Positions 35,473 to 42,847 of a stretch of DNA of 64,000 nucleotides are shown piece by piece. Under the pieces are notes generated by a model. That model was not told where the DNA came from. It saw only the letters and a program-made list of their open reading frames with translations, and made no database searches. Each line of letters starts with the position of its first letter. The first letter of the stretch is position 1. A program made the translations under genes and the position numbers. Origin of the DNA: JAFDBW01 sp963825575 (GTDB lineage Bacteria; Desulfobacterota; Desulfuromonadia; Desulfuromonadales; BM103); contig CAWGUB010000009.1 in assembly GCA_963825575.1 (NCBI GenBank), forward strand, positions 62,001 to 126,000. The letters are read 5' to 3'.

Positions 35473-35596
35473 GTTACTTACTTATACTAATCTATATATT
35501 AATATATTGTACTTGGTTGCACAGATCCCGATTCCTGATAAACATAAAAGCATCTTAGAAAACACCAATCTTAAACCCGTTCAAGGAGAGCTCGCG

Positions 35597-36994
35597 ATGA
35601 AACGTTTTGTGCTGGCAGGAGCCTTTTGCAGTGTCCTGCTCTTCACCCTGGCAACAGTGATGTCCGGCAGTGTTCTGGCCGCGGAGAACGACCACTCCTA
35701 CTTCCTCCAGGGCCCGATGGAGACAGGACCGGAAGTCACCGCCCAGTGCCTGAAGTGCCACGAAAAACATGCCGAAGACTTCATGAAGACCACGCACTGG
35801 ACCTGGGCCCAGGACCAGCTGGTCGGTGACAAGAACGTCGTCCGCGGCAAGAAGAACGCCATCAACAACTTCTGCACGTCGATCGCCGGCAACTGGCCGC
35901 GCTGTACCAGCTGCCACGCCGGTTACGGCTGGAAAGACGATACCTTCGACTTTACCAATGCCGGCAACGTCGACTGCCTGGTCTGCCATGACACCACCGG
36001 CACCTACGTCAAGGAAGCAACCGGTGCAGGCAACCCTGCCAAGCGCGTCGATCTGGTTTACGTCGCCCAGAGCGTTGGCAAGCCGAGCCGCTTCAACTGC
36101 GGCACCTGCCACTTCTACGGCGGCGGCGGCGACGCCGTCAAGCACGGCGACCTCGATTCCTCGATGGAATACCCGAGCCGTAGCGTTGATGTGCACATGG
36201 ATGCCGATGGCAACGACTTCGCCTGCCAGGAATGCCACACCACTGAAGGCCATGCGATCCCCGGGAATTCCCTGGGTGTATCGCCGGGCGGCACCAGGCA
36301 TTTCTCCTGCGCCAAGTGCCACGAAGAGGCACCCCACGCGCAGAGCCGCCTGAACAAGCATGCAAAAAACATCTCCTGTCAGACCTGTCATATCCCCTTC
36401 TACGCCAAGGAAGTCCCGACCAAGCTATCCTGGGACTGGTCGACCGCTGGTCAGGACATCGAGGAACCGGTTGACGAAAACGGCAAGCATGCTTACAACA
36501 AGAAAAAAGGCCACTTTACCTGGGGCAAGATGGTGACTCCGAAATACCTCTGGTATAACGGCAGCGCCAGCGCCTACAACCGCGGCGATAAGATCGATCC
36601 TGACAAAGTCACCATGCTGACCTACCCGAACGGCAACATCAAGGACGCAAAAGCCAAGATCCATCCGTTCAAGCTGCATTCGGGCAAGCAGATCTACGAC
36701 GCCAAGAACAAGTACTTCATCACCGCCAAGGTCTTCGGTGAAGGCGGCTACTGGGTCGATTATGACTGGGACAAGGCTGCCCGTCTCGGCATGGAAGCCA
36801 GCGGTCTGCCTTATAGCGGGGAATATGGTTTTGCCCCGACCGAGATGTACTGGAGCATCAACCACATGGTTTCGCCGAAGGAAGAAGCTCTCGGCTGCCT
36901 TGACTGCCACGGTGACAATGGCCGCATGGACTGGCAAGCGCTTGGCTACAAGGGTGACCCGATGGACAACCCGAAATTCGCACGTTCCAAATAA
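35597..36994 (+). CDS. Octaheme c-type cytochrome, tetrathionate reductase (OTR) family
   Basis: 465 residues with a signal peptide (about 1-29). Eight haem sites: CLKCH 51-55, CTSCH 103-107, CLVCH 127-131, CGTCH 168-172, CQECH 210-214, CAKCH 238-242, CQTCH 261-265 and CLDCH 434-438. Seven lie in the first 265 residues and one near the end, as in OTR. OTR proteins reduce tetrathionate, nitrite or hydroxylamine in vitro, but their physiological role is unsettled. The start at 35597 follows AAGGAGAG; a longer frame exists upstream without a site. It follows the small cytochrome and porin genes, suggesting a role in periplasmic or envelope electron transfer. Confidence 0.93.
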   Translation: MKRFVLAGAFCSVLLFTLATVMSGSVLAAENDHSYFLQGPMETGPEVTAQCLKCHEKHAEDFMKTTHWTWAQDQLVGDKNVVRGKKNAINNFCTSIAGNWPRCTSCHAGYGWKDDTFDFTNAGNVDCLVCHDTTGTYVKEATGAGNPAKRVDLVYVAQSVGKPSRFNCGTCHFYGGGGDAVKHGDLDSSMEYPSRSVDVHMDADGNDFACQECHTTEGHAIPGNSLGVSPGGTRHFSCAKCHEEAPHAQSRLNKHAKNISCQTCHIPFYAKEVPTKLSWDWSTAGQDIEEPVDENGKHAYNKKKGHFTWGKMVTPKYLWYNGSASAYNRGDKIDPDKVTMLTYPNGNIKDAKAKIHPFKLHSGKQIYDAKNKYFITAKVFGEGGYWVDYDWDKAARLGMEASGLPYSGEYGFAPTEMYWSINHMVSPKEEALGCLDCHGDNGRMDWQALGYKGDPMDNPKFARSK

Positions 36995-37014
36995 GTCTTC
37001 TGCTTTATCTATTC

Positions 37015-37040
37015 GAGGGGTCGGCTTTTGCCAGCCCCTC
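37015..37040 (+). terminator. Hairpin after the octaheme cytochrome gene
   Basis: GAGGGG/CCCCTC plus inner GGC/GCC around a TTTT loop, 20 bases past the stop; no T run follows. Confidence 0.5.
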
Positions 37041-37079
37041 AGGCTGATGACAAAGTTCTGCCATTCATCATGATAGTGA

Positions 37080-37614
37080 GGGCAACAGATGGTTAATCTG
37101 TTGCCCTTTGCTATTATATTCTGCGATTCTAAGACAAAATCAAAACCAGAATCCGGGGGTCGCGCCCCCCGACTGCGCCTTACTCTTTTGCTGGCCCAAA
37201 AGAGTAAGCAGAAAAGGGCCTGCGCTGCGCTGGGCATGTCTGGCTCGTCAAGGCGGCAACCTCAATCCGGATTGTTCTCATCGATCAGGAACCTACTTTT
37301 CCCCCGCAGGAACCGAGGCTCTTGAGAACCTCTCCTTTTGTGGAGTGTTGCAGAGGTCATCATGTTTTCAAGCTTTTCCCTTGTAAGTCACAGTAAAGGG
37401 GAGGCCCTCCTGAAACGGGCCGGCTTCTTGAGCAGTATTGTTTGTTAATAACACTGAAAACTGGCCAAGGAGATGCCCTCCGCAAGGAGAAAGGCGCTTT
37501 TTGCTTACTTTTTGTCGCCGCTTGGACAAAAAGTAAGGCGTCTGGCGGGACGCGACCCGTCGGTTTTGTCTTTCAAAAGAGCAACAAGGACAACAGATTA
37601 ACCATCTGTCACCC
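37080..37614 (+). repeat. Interspersed hairpin-ended element, copy D
   Basis: Best-preserved left end: hairpin 37080-37106 with 9-bp stem GGGCAACAG/CTGTTGCCC and loop ATGGTTAAT. At the right end 37591-37612 CAACAG-ATTAACCAT-CTGTCA mirrors it. Internal hairpins are as in the other copies, though the right CATACTTTTGT hairpin is altered to CTTACTTTTTGTC...GACAAAAAGTAAG (37502-37530 region). It lies between the octaheme gene and a strong terminator. Confidence 0.88.
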
Positions 37615-37689
37615 TAAACTTCAAAGAAACAACCTGCCAGTGAAAAAAGACAAACCCCGCATCACGTGTGGGGCTTGTCAACAATCGGA

Positions 37690-37717
37690 GGGGCCGGTTT
37701 TTGCCGGCCCCTTTTTT
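37690..37717 (+). terminator. Strong terminator right of element D
   Basis: Stem GGGGCCGG/CCGGCCCC with loop TTTTTG and six T. No gene ends just before it; the nearest upstream gene is the octaheme cytochrome, about 700 bases away across element D. Confidence 0.88.
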
Positions 37718-37836
37718 GAGACAATCTGAACCCTGCAAAACAAATCAGAGCTTAATTTTCCGTCTCGGTTAACCCCTTTGCGGCTTTGCGTCAGCTTGTA
37801 CCTTGCCTCGTGTTGGCAAGAGCCAATGTAAACCAG

Positions 37837-37864
37837 TTGATTTTTCCCGGAATATGTCTATGAT
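37837..37864 (+). promoter_or_regulatory. Putative tatA promoter
   Basis: TTGATT (37837-37842) and TATGAT (37859-37864), 16-base spacing, about 35 bases before the start. The stretch TTTTCCC-GGAATATG here closely resembles that at 24887-24903 upstream of the ChaN-like gene. Confidence 0.55.
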
Positions 37865-37897
37865 GACTCTAACAACTATTGCTAAGGAGTCGATCAC

Positions 37898-38095
37898 ATG
37901 TTCGGACTGGGCACAACAGAACTGATTATCATACTGGTACTCGTCATGATTATCTTCGGTGCCGGCAAACTGCCCCAGGTTGGCGGCGCATTGGGCAAGA
38001 GCCTTCGGAACTTCAAGGACGGTGTCAAGGAAGGCGAAGAGGACATCGACGGCAAAGACCCTGACAAGATCGATGACAACGGCGAAAAGAAGTAG
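37898..38095 (+). CDS. tatA: Twin-arginine translocase subunit TatA/TatE
   Basis: 65-residue pore-forming subunit for export of folded proteins. Pattern: short N-terminal tail, FGLGTTELIIILVLVMIIFGAGKLPQ membrane helix and hinge, amphipathic helix VGGALGKSLRNFKDGVKEG, acidic C-tail. AAGGAG precedes the ATG. Orphan: no tatB or tatC nearby. Confidence 0.95.
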   Translation: MFGLGTTELIIILVLVMIIFGAGKLPQVGGALGKSLRNFKDGVKEGEEDIDGKDPDKIDDNGEKK

Positions 38096-38130
38096 CTCTT
38101 AAAACTTAACAGAATTTACCCGAAACAAAA

Positions 38131-38160
38131 AAGCGCCTCTGATAAAGAGGTGCTTTTTTT
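38131..38160 (+). terminator. tatA terminator
   Basis: 10-bp stem AAGCGCCTCT/AGAGGTGCTT (one G-T pair), loop GATAA, seven T. The remaining 200 bases to gatC show nothing else. Confidence 0.9.
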
Positions 38161-38365
38161 CATCTGATGCATCCCGCAGTTGTTGTTGCCTTATCCATTG
38201 CCACTCTTCTTGCAACATAAGAAACCGCTCGCTGATATTGTCGCTAAAGAAACTTTATTGCTCTATGCAAAAGGACTTTTGCCGTGCTTGCCTTGTCAGG
38301 CGAGCCCGTGATAGTTTTCTTAATTGCCCATTAGACGAAATCAAGCCGTGGAGGTTTACAACGAA

Positions 38366-38653
38366 ATGAAAATAACCCGCGCCGAAGTCGAGCATGTCAG
38401 CCGCCTGGCCCGCCTGGCCTTGAGCGACGCAGAACTCGACTCATTGACCGGCGAAATGGATGCTATTCTCGACTACGTGGAGCAGCTCAACGCCCTCGAT
38501 ACGGCAGGGATTGTTCCAACCGCCCATGCCGTACCGATGGAGAATGCCTTCCGCCCGGACGAAGTCAGGCCCGGCCTCACGACCGAACAGGCTCTGAGCA
38601 ACGCTCCGGATGCCACTGACAATGCTTTCCGGGTCCGTCGAGTTATCGAATAG
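38366..38653 (+). CDS. gatC: Aspartyl/glutamyl-tRNA amidotransferase subunit C
   Basis: 95-residue GatC. Characteristic ITRAEVEHVSRLARLALSDAEL at the start and the conserved tail ALSNAPDATDNAFRVRRVIE. It belts GatA and GatB in the complex that converts misacylated Glu-tRNA(Gln) or Asp-tRNA(Asn) to the amide form. The ATG at 38366 follows GGAGG; an in-frame start 14 codons upstream has no site. First of gatC-gatA-gatB. Confidence 0.95.
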   Translation: MKITRAEVEHVSRLARLALSDAELDSLTGEMDAILDYVEQLNALDTAGIVPTAHAVPMENAFRPDEVRPGLTTEQALSNAPDATDNAFRVRRVIE

Positions 38654-38681
38654 CGCCCCATATCATACGGATAATATCATC

Positions 38682-40139
38682 ATGACGATCTATGACCTGA
38701 CTCTGACAGGATTACGTGCCGGACTCGACAAGCGGGAATTTTCCGCTATTGAGTTGACCAACGCTTACCTGGAGCGAATCACAGCCACCAATCCCGACTT
38801 CAACACGTTCATTACCGTCTGCAACGAAACCGCACTTGCCGAAGCCGATACGGCCGACAAGCTGATTGCCTCCGGTCAGGCGAGCCCCTTGACAGGGTTG
38901 CCGATTGCCGCGAAAGACATCTTCAATACGGCCGGGTTGCGCACGACCTGCGGCTCACGCATCCTGGAGAATTACGTTTCCCCTTATGACGCGACAGCCA
39001 TAACCCGGATCAAGGCGCAGAACGCCGTGATCATCGGCAAGCTCAACATGGACGAATTCGCCATGGGCAGCTCCAATGAAAACAGTGCATTCGGACCCGT
39101 TCGCAACCCATGGAACACCGACTGTGTGCCGGGGGGGTCCTCGGGCGGCAGCGCTGCCAGTGTCGCAGCCCACCAGGCAGCTGCGGCGCTGGGCACCGAC
39201 ACCGGCGGCTCAATCCGCCAGCCGGCGTCCCATTGCAGCGTGGTCGGCTTGAAACCGACCTATGGCCGCGTCTCCCGCTACGGGGTGGTCGCCTACGCTT
39301 CGTCGCTTGACCAGGTCGGCCCGGTCACCCGCAATGTGCGTGACTGCGCTCTGCTGCTGCAGGCGATCGCCGGTTACGATCCGTCGGACTCGACCTCGGT
39401 CGACACTCCGGCCCCCGATTATCAGGCCAGCCTTGACGGCGACCTGAGCGGAGTCAGGATCGGCCTGCCGAAAGAATATTTCATCGACGGCCTCGATGCC
39501 GATGTCCGCAAAGCGGTTGAGCAGGCCGTTGCGACATATCGTGATCTCGGTGCCGAGATCATCGAGGTGTCCCTGCCACACACCGCCTATGCCGTTGCCT
39601 GTTACTACCTGATCGCCACGGCGGAAGCTTCCAGCAACCTGGCCCGCTACGACGGCGTACGTTTCGGGCTGCGGGCCGACAATGCCGAGAACCTGATCGA
39701 TATGTACATGCAGAGCCGGGCGGCCGGTTTCGGCGCCGAAGTCAAGCGCCGCATCATGCTCGGCACTTATGCCCTCTCTTCCGGCTACTACGACGCCTAC
39801 TATCTCAAGGCGCAGAAAGTCAGGACCCTGATCCGCCAGGATTTCCTGGATGCTTTTGAGCAGGCCGATGTCCTGCTGACACCGGTGGCACCAACCCCGG
39901 CCTTTGCTATCGGCGAGAAAGTCAACGATCCGCTGCAGATGTACCTGTCAGACATTTACACCATTCCGGTCAACCTGGCAGGGACCTGCGCCATGAGCCT
40001 GCCCTGTGGCTTCTCGGCAACAGGACTGCCGATCGGCATGCAGCTGATTGGCAAGCCATTCGATGAAGCAACCATTCTACATGCCGCGTATGCGTTCGAG
40101 CAGGCAACGGAATGGCACAAAAAAAGACCAGAACTTTAA
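38682..40139 (+). CDS. gatA: Aspartyl/glutamyl-tRNA amidotransferase subunit A
   Basis: 485-residue amidase-signature subunit that hydrolyses glutamine to supply ammonia. The catalytic Ser-cisSer-Lys triad lies in LPIAAKDIFNT (Lys), PGGSSGGSAA and LGTDTGGSIRQPAS. The start is at the ATG 38682, giving MTIYDLTLTGLRAGL as in homologues; an earlier in-frame start overlaps gatC. Its ribosome site is weak (ACGGA), and it begins 28 bases after gatC. Confidence 0.96.
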   Translation: MTIYDLTLTGLRAGLDKREFSAIELTNAYLERITATNPDFNTFITVCNETALAEADTADKLIASGQASPLTGLPIAAKDIFNTAGLRTTCGSRILENYVSPYDATAITRIKAQNAVIIGKLNMDEFAMGSSNENSAFGPVRNPWNTDCVPGGSSGGSAASVAAHQAAAALGTDTGGSIRQPASHCSVVGLKPTYGRVSRYGVVAYASSLDQVGPVTRNVRDCALLLQAIAGYDPSDSTSVDTPAPDYQASLDGDLSGVRIGLPKEYFIDGLDADVRKAVEQAVATYRDLGAEIIEVSLPHTAYAVACYYLIATAEASSNLARYDGVRFGLRADNAENLIDMYMQSRAAGFGAEVKRRIMLGTYALSSGYYDAYYLKAQKVRTLIRQDFLDAFEQADVLLTPVAPTPAFAIGEKVNDPLQMYLSDIYTIPVNLAGTCAMSLPCGFSATGLPIGMQLIGKPFDEATILHAAYAFEQATEWHKKRPEL

Positions 40140-40141
40140 TC

Positions 40142-40220
40142 GCCACTGAGACTCAAAGACACGCAGGCATACAAATTTTTTGTCGATCTATTTGGAGCCT
40201 TCGAGTCTTTGTGGCAAAAG
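40142..40220. repeat. Facing repeat arms between gatA and gatB
   Basis: Left arm GCCACTGAGACTCAAAGACAC; right arm GGAGCCTTCGAGTCTTTGTGG, its approximate complement. Same class as 23478-23568. Confidence 0.7.
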
Positions 40221-40229
40221 GTTGAATTT

Positions 40230-41684
40230 ATGACTCAAAGTTACGAAACCGTCATCGGCCTGGAAGTTCATGCCCAACTGACTACCAAAACCAAGATCTT
40301 TTGCGGATGTTCGACCGAGTTCGGCCAGGCACCCAACTCGCAGATCTGCCCGGTCTGTCTCGGTCTGCCGGGCGCCCTGCCGGTCCTGAACGAAAAAGCC
40401 GTCGAGCTTGCCATCAGGACAGGGCTGGCGACCAACTGCCAAATCGCGCCACGCTCGATCTTTGCCCGCAAGAACTACTTCTACCCCGACCTGCCAAAGG
40501 GCTACCAGATTTCCCAGTTCGAATTACCGGTCTGCGAACACGGCTGGCTGGACATCACCCTTGAAAATGGTCAAAGCAAACGAATCGGCATCACCCGCGC
40601 CCACATGGAAGAGGACGCCGGCAAGCTGGTCCACGGTGAAACACCGGATACTGCTGGCGTCTCCATGGTCGACCTGAACCGTGCCTGCACTCCGCTGCTG
40701 GAAATCGTTTCGGAACCGGACATGCGTTCGGCTGACGAGGCCATCGCCTACCTGAAGAAGTTGCACCAGATTGTCGTTTATCTCGGCGTCTGTGACGGCA
40801 ACCTCGAGGAAGGCAGCTTCCGTTGCGACGCCAATGTTTCGGTCCGCCCGTTCGGCCAGCAGGAGTTCGGCACCCGTGCAGAACTGAAGAACATCAACTC
40901 GTTCCGCTTCATCAAGCAGGCGATCGAATACGAAGTGGAACGCCAGATCGATCTGATCGAAAGCGGCGGCAAGGTGGTCCAGGAGACCCGGCTTTTCGAC
41001 AGCAACACCGGCATGACCCGTTCCATGCGCGGCAAGGAAGAGGCCCACGACTACCGCTACTTCCCGGACCCGGACCTGGTGCCGCTGGTTATCAGCCAGG
41101 AATGGATCGCAGAGGTGCGTGCGACGCTCCCCGAGTTGCCGGACGCCAAGCGGGCCCGCTTTGTTGACGAACTCGGCCTGTCCGCCTACGACGCCGAAGT
41201 TCTGGCCGCCGATCGGCAGATGGCAGATTATTTTGACGCCTGCGTACAGACCTCGGGAGATGCCAAGGCCTGTGCCAACTGGGTCATGGGCGATGTCCTG
41301 CGCAAGCTCAAAGAGACCGGGGCAACTATCAGCCACGTGCCGGTTACACCGGCAATGCTGGCCGGGCTGCTCGACAGGATTACCGACAACACCATCTCGG
41401 GGAAAATCGCCAAGATGGTCTTTGAAAAGATGTGGCAGAACGGTCAGACCGCAGACCAGATTATCGAGGCAGAAGGGCTGAAGCAGGTGACTGACACGGG
41501 CGCCATCGAAAGCCTGGTAGATGAAGTCGTTGCCGCCCACCCGGGCCAGGTTGCCGAGTACCTCGGCGGCAAGGACAAGCTGATCGGGTTTTTCGTCGGC
41601 AAGGTCATGCAGGCCAGCCAGGGCAAGGCCAACCCCGGGATGGTGAATCAACTGCTGAAGAAGAAGCTGGAGGCTGGGGGCTAG
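40230..41684 (+). CDS. gatB: Aspartyl/glutamyl-tRNA amidotransferase subunit B
   Basis: 484-residue tRNA-binding kinase subunit. It opens YETVIGLEVHAQLTTKTKIFCGC, includes CPVCLGLPGALPVLNEKAVE, the signature YFYPDLPKGYQISQ, RAHMEEDAGKLVH and DLNRACTPLLEIVSEPDM, and a C-terminal YqeY-like tail. The start at 40230 follows AAAAGG; the frame extends seven codons further without support. The last residues (KLEAGG) and the stop are encoded by the start of a GGGGCT heptamer array. Confidence 0.96.
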   Translation: MTQSYETVIGLEVHAQLTTKTKIFCGCSTEFGQAPNSQICPVCLGLPGALPVLNEKAVELAIRTGLATNCQIAPRSIFARKNYFYPDLPKGYQISQFELPVCEHGWLDITLENGQSKRIGITRAHMEEDAGKLVHGETPDTAGVSMVDLNRACTPLLEIVSEPDMRSADEAIAYLKKLHQIVVYLGVCDGNLEEGSFRCDANVSVRPFGQQEFGTRAELKNINSFRFIKQAIEYEVERQIDLIESGGKVVQETRLFDSNTGMTRSMRGKEEAHDYRYFPDPDLVPLVISQEWIAEVRATLPELPDAKRARFVDELGLSAYDAEVLAADRQMADYFDACVQTSGDAKACANWVMGDVLRKLKETGATISHVPVTPAMLAGLLDRITDNTISGKIAKMVFEKMWQNGQTADQIIEAEGLKQVTDTGAIESLVDEVVAAHPGQVAEYLGGKDKLIGFFVGKVMQASQGKANPGMVNQLLKKKLEAGG

Positions 41685-41703
41685 GGGCTGGGGGCTGGGG
41701 CTG
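41669..41703. repeat. Heptamer array at the 3' end of gatB
   Basis: Units GGAGGCT, GGGGGCT, AGGGGCT, GGGGGCT, GGGGCT. The gatB stop codon (TAG at 41682-41684) is inside the array. No complementary arm follows. Confidence 0.85.
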
Positions 41704-41762
41704 GAGAACAAACCATCTGCTCCTGAATACTTATCTTCAAATCTTAAGGACTGGAACAAACC

Positions 41763-42839
41763 ATGAGCAACTGCACTTTCGCACCCGGAGCCGATGGCAT
41801 CCGCCCAATCAAGTACAGTAACGGCGTCATGAGCCTGATCGACCAGCGGCTTTTGCCCACCGAAGAAGTCTGGCTGGAATATACCGACTACCAGGCGGTT
41901 GCCGAAGCGATCCGCAGCATGGTGGTCCGCGGCGCACCTGCCATCGGTGTGACCGCCGCATACGGTGCCTACTTCGGTGCCCGCGCCATAGAGGCCGACA
42001 ACTACAAAGATTTTGTCAGCGAGTTCAAAAAAGTCTGCGATCTATTGGCCGGGACCCGGCCGACCGCCGTCAACCTCTGTTGGGCGCTGGAGCGCATGCA
42101 AAGCCTGATCCGCGCCAATCCGGACCAGCCGGTTGAGAACCTGAAGATCGGACTTGAGTATGAAGCCATGGCAATCAATGATGAAGATATCCGCATCAAC
42201 ATGAGCATGGGCAGACACGGTGCAGAGCTTTTGCCGGAGGAGGTCCGCGTCCTCACCCACTGTAACGCCGGGGCCCTGGCCACCGCTGGCTATGGCACCG
42301 CTCTCGGCGTCATCCGCGCCGCCGTATCAGCAGGCAAACAGGTCACGGTTTTTGCCGATGAAACCAGACCGTTTCTGCAAGGCTCCAGGCTGACCGCATG
42401 GGAACTGCAGCAGGACCAGATCCCGACCATCCTGATCTGCGACAACATGGCCGGCTACCTGATGTCAAAGGGGACCATTGATGCCGTTATCGTTGGCGCT
42501 GACCGCGTCGCTGCCAACGGCGATGTGGCCAACAAGATCGGCACCTACACGGTTGCGGTCCTGGCCAAAGAGCACAATATCCCCTTCTACGTCGCCGCGC
42601 CGACATCCACCATCGACCTGCAGATCCCGGACGGCTCAAAAATCCCGATCGAGGAGCGTGACAGCCGTGAAGTCACCCACATTGGCGATCAGCAACTGGC
42701 ACCGGATGGCATTGCCGTATTCAACCCGGCTTTCGATGTCACCCCGGCCCGGCTCGTGAGCGCCATCATTACCGAATTCGGCATCGCCCGTGACAATTAC
42801 ACCGAACAACTGGCGATGCTCGTCGCGAAGAACAGGTAA
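41763..42839 (+). CDS. mtnA: Methylthioribose-1-phosphate isomerase
   Basis: 358-residue member of the eIF-2B-like sugar-phosphate isomerases, in methionine salvage. Diagnostic: VVRGAPAIGVTAAYGAY, RPTAVNLCWALERM, HCNAGALATAGYGTALGVIR (catalytic Cys), the ETRPFLQGSRLTAWEL block and the catalytic Asp in VGADRVAANGDVANKIGTY. The family also contains ribose-1,5-bisphosphate isomerases, but these motifs match MtnA. No other methionine-salvage gene is nearby. It ends nine bases before glnE. Confidence 0.94.
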   Translation: MSNCTFAPGADGIRPIKYSNGVMSLIDQRLLPTEEVWLEYTDYQAVAEAIRSMVVRGAPAIGVTAAYGAYFGARAIEADNYKDFVSEFKKVCDLLAGTRPTAVNLCWALERMQSLIRANPDQPVENLKIGLEYEAMAINDEDIRINMSMGRHGAELLPEEVRVLTHCNAGALATAGYGTALGVIRAAVSAGKQVTVFADETRPFLQGSRLTAWELQQDQIPTILICDNMAGYLMSKGTIDAVIVGADRVAANGDVANKIGTYTVAVLAKEHNIPFYVAAPTSTIDLQIPDGSKIPIEERDSREVTHIGDQQLAPDGIAVFNPAFDVTPARLVSAIITEFGIARDNYTEQLAMLVAKNR

Positions 42840-42847
42840 TAGCATCG

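Noticed and set aside
37108..37386. Open frames inside the interspersed elements (with WPKRVSRKGPALRWACL-like protein)
   Set aside because: Frames persist because the copies share sequence, but starts and stops shift between copies and several strands are open at once; hairpin conservation explains the similarity better than a protein.
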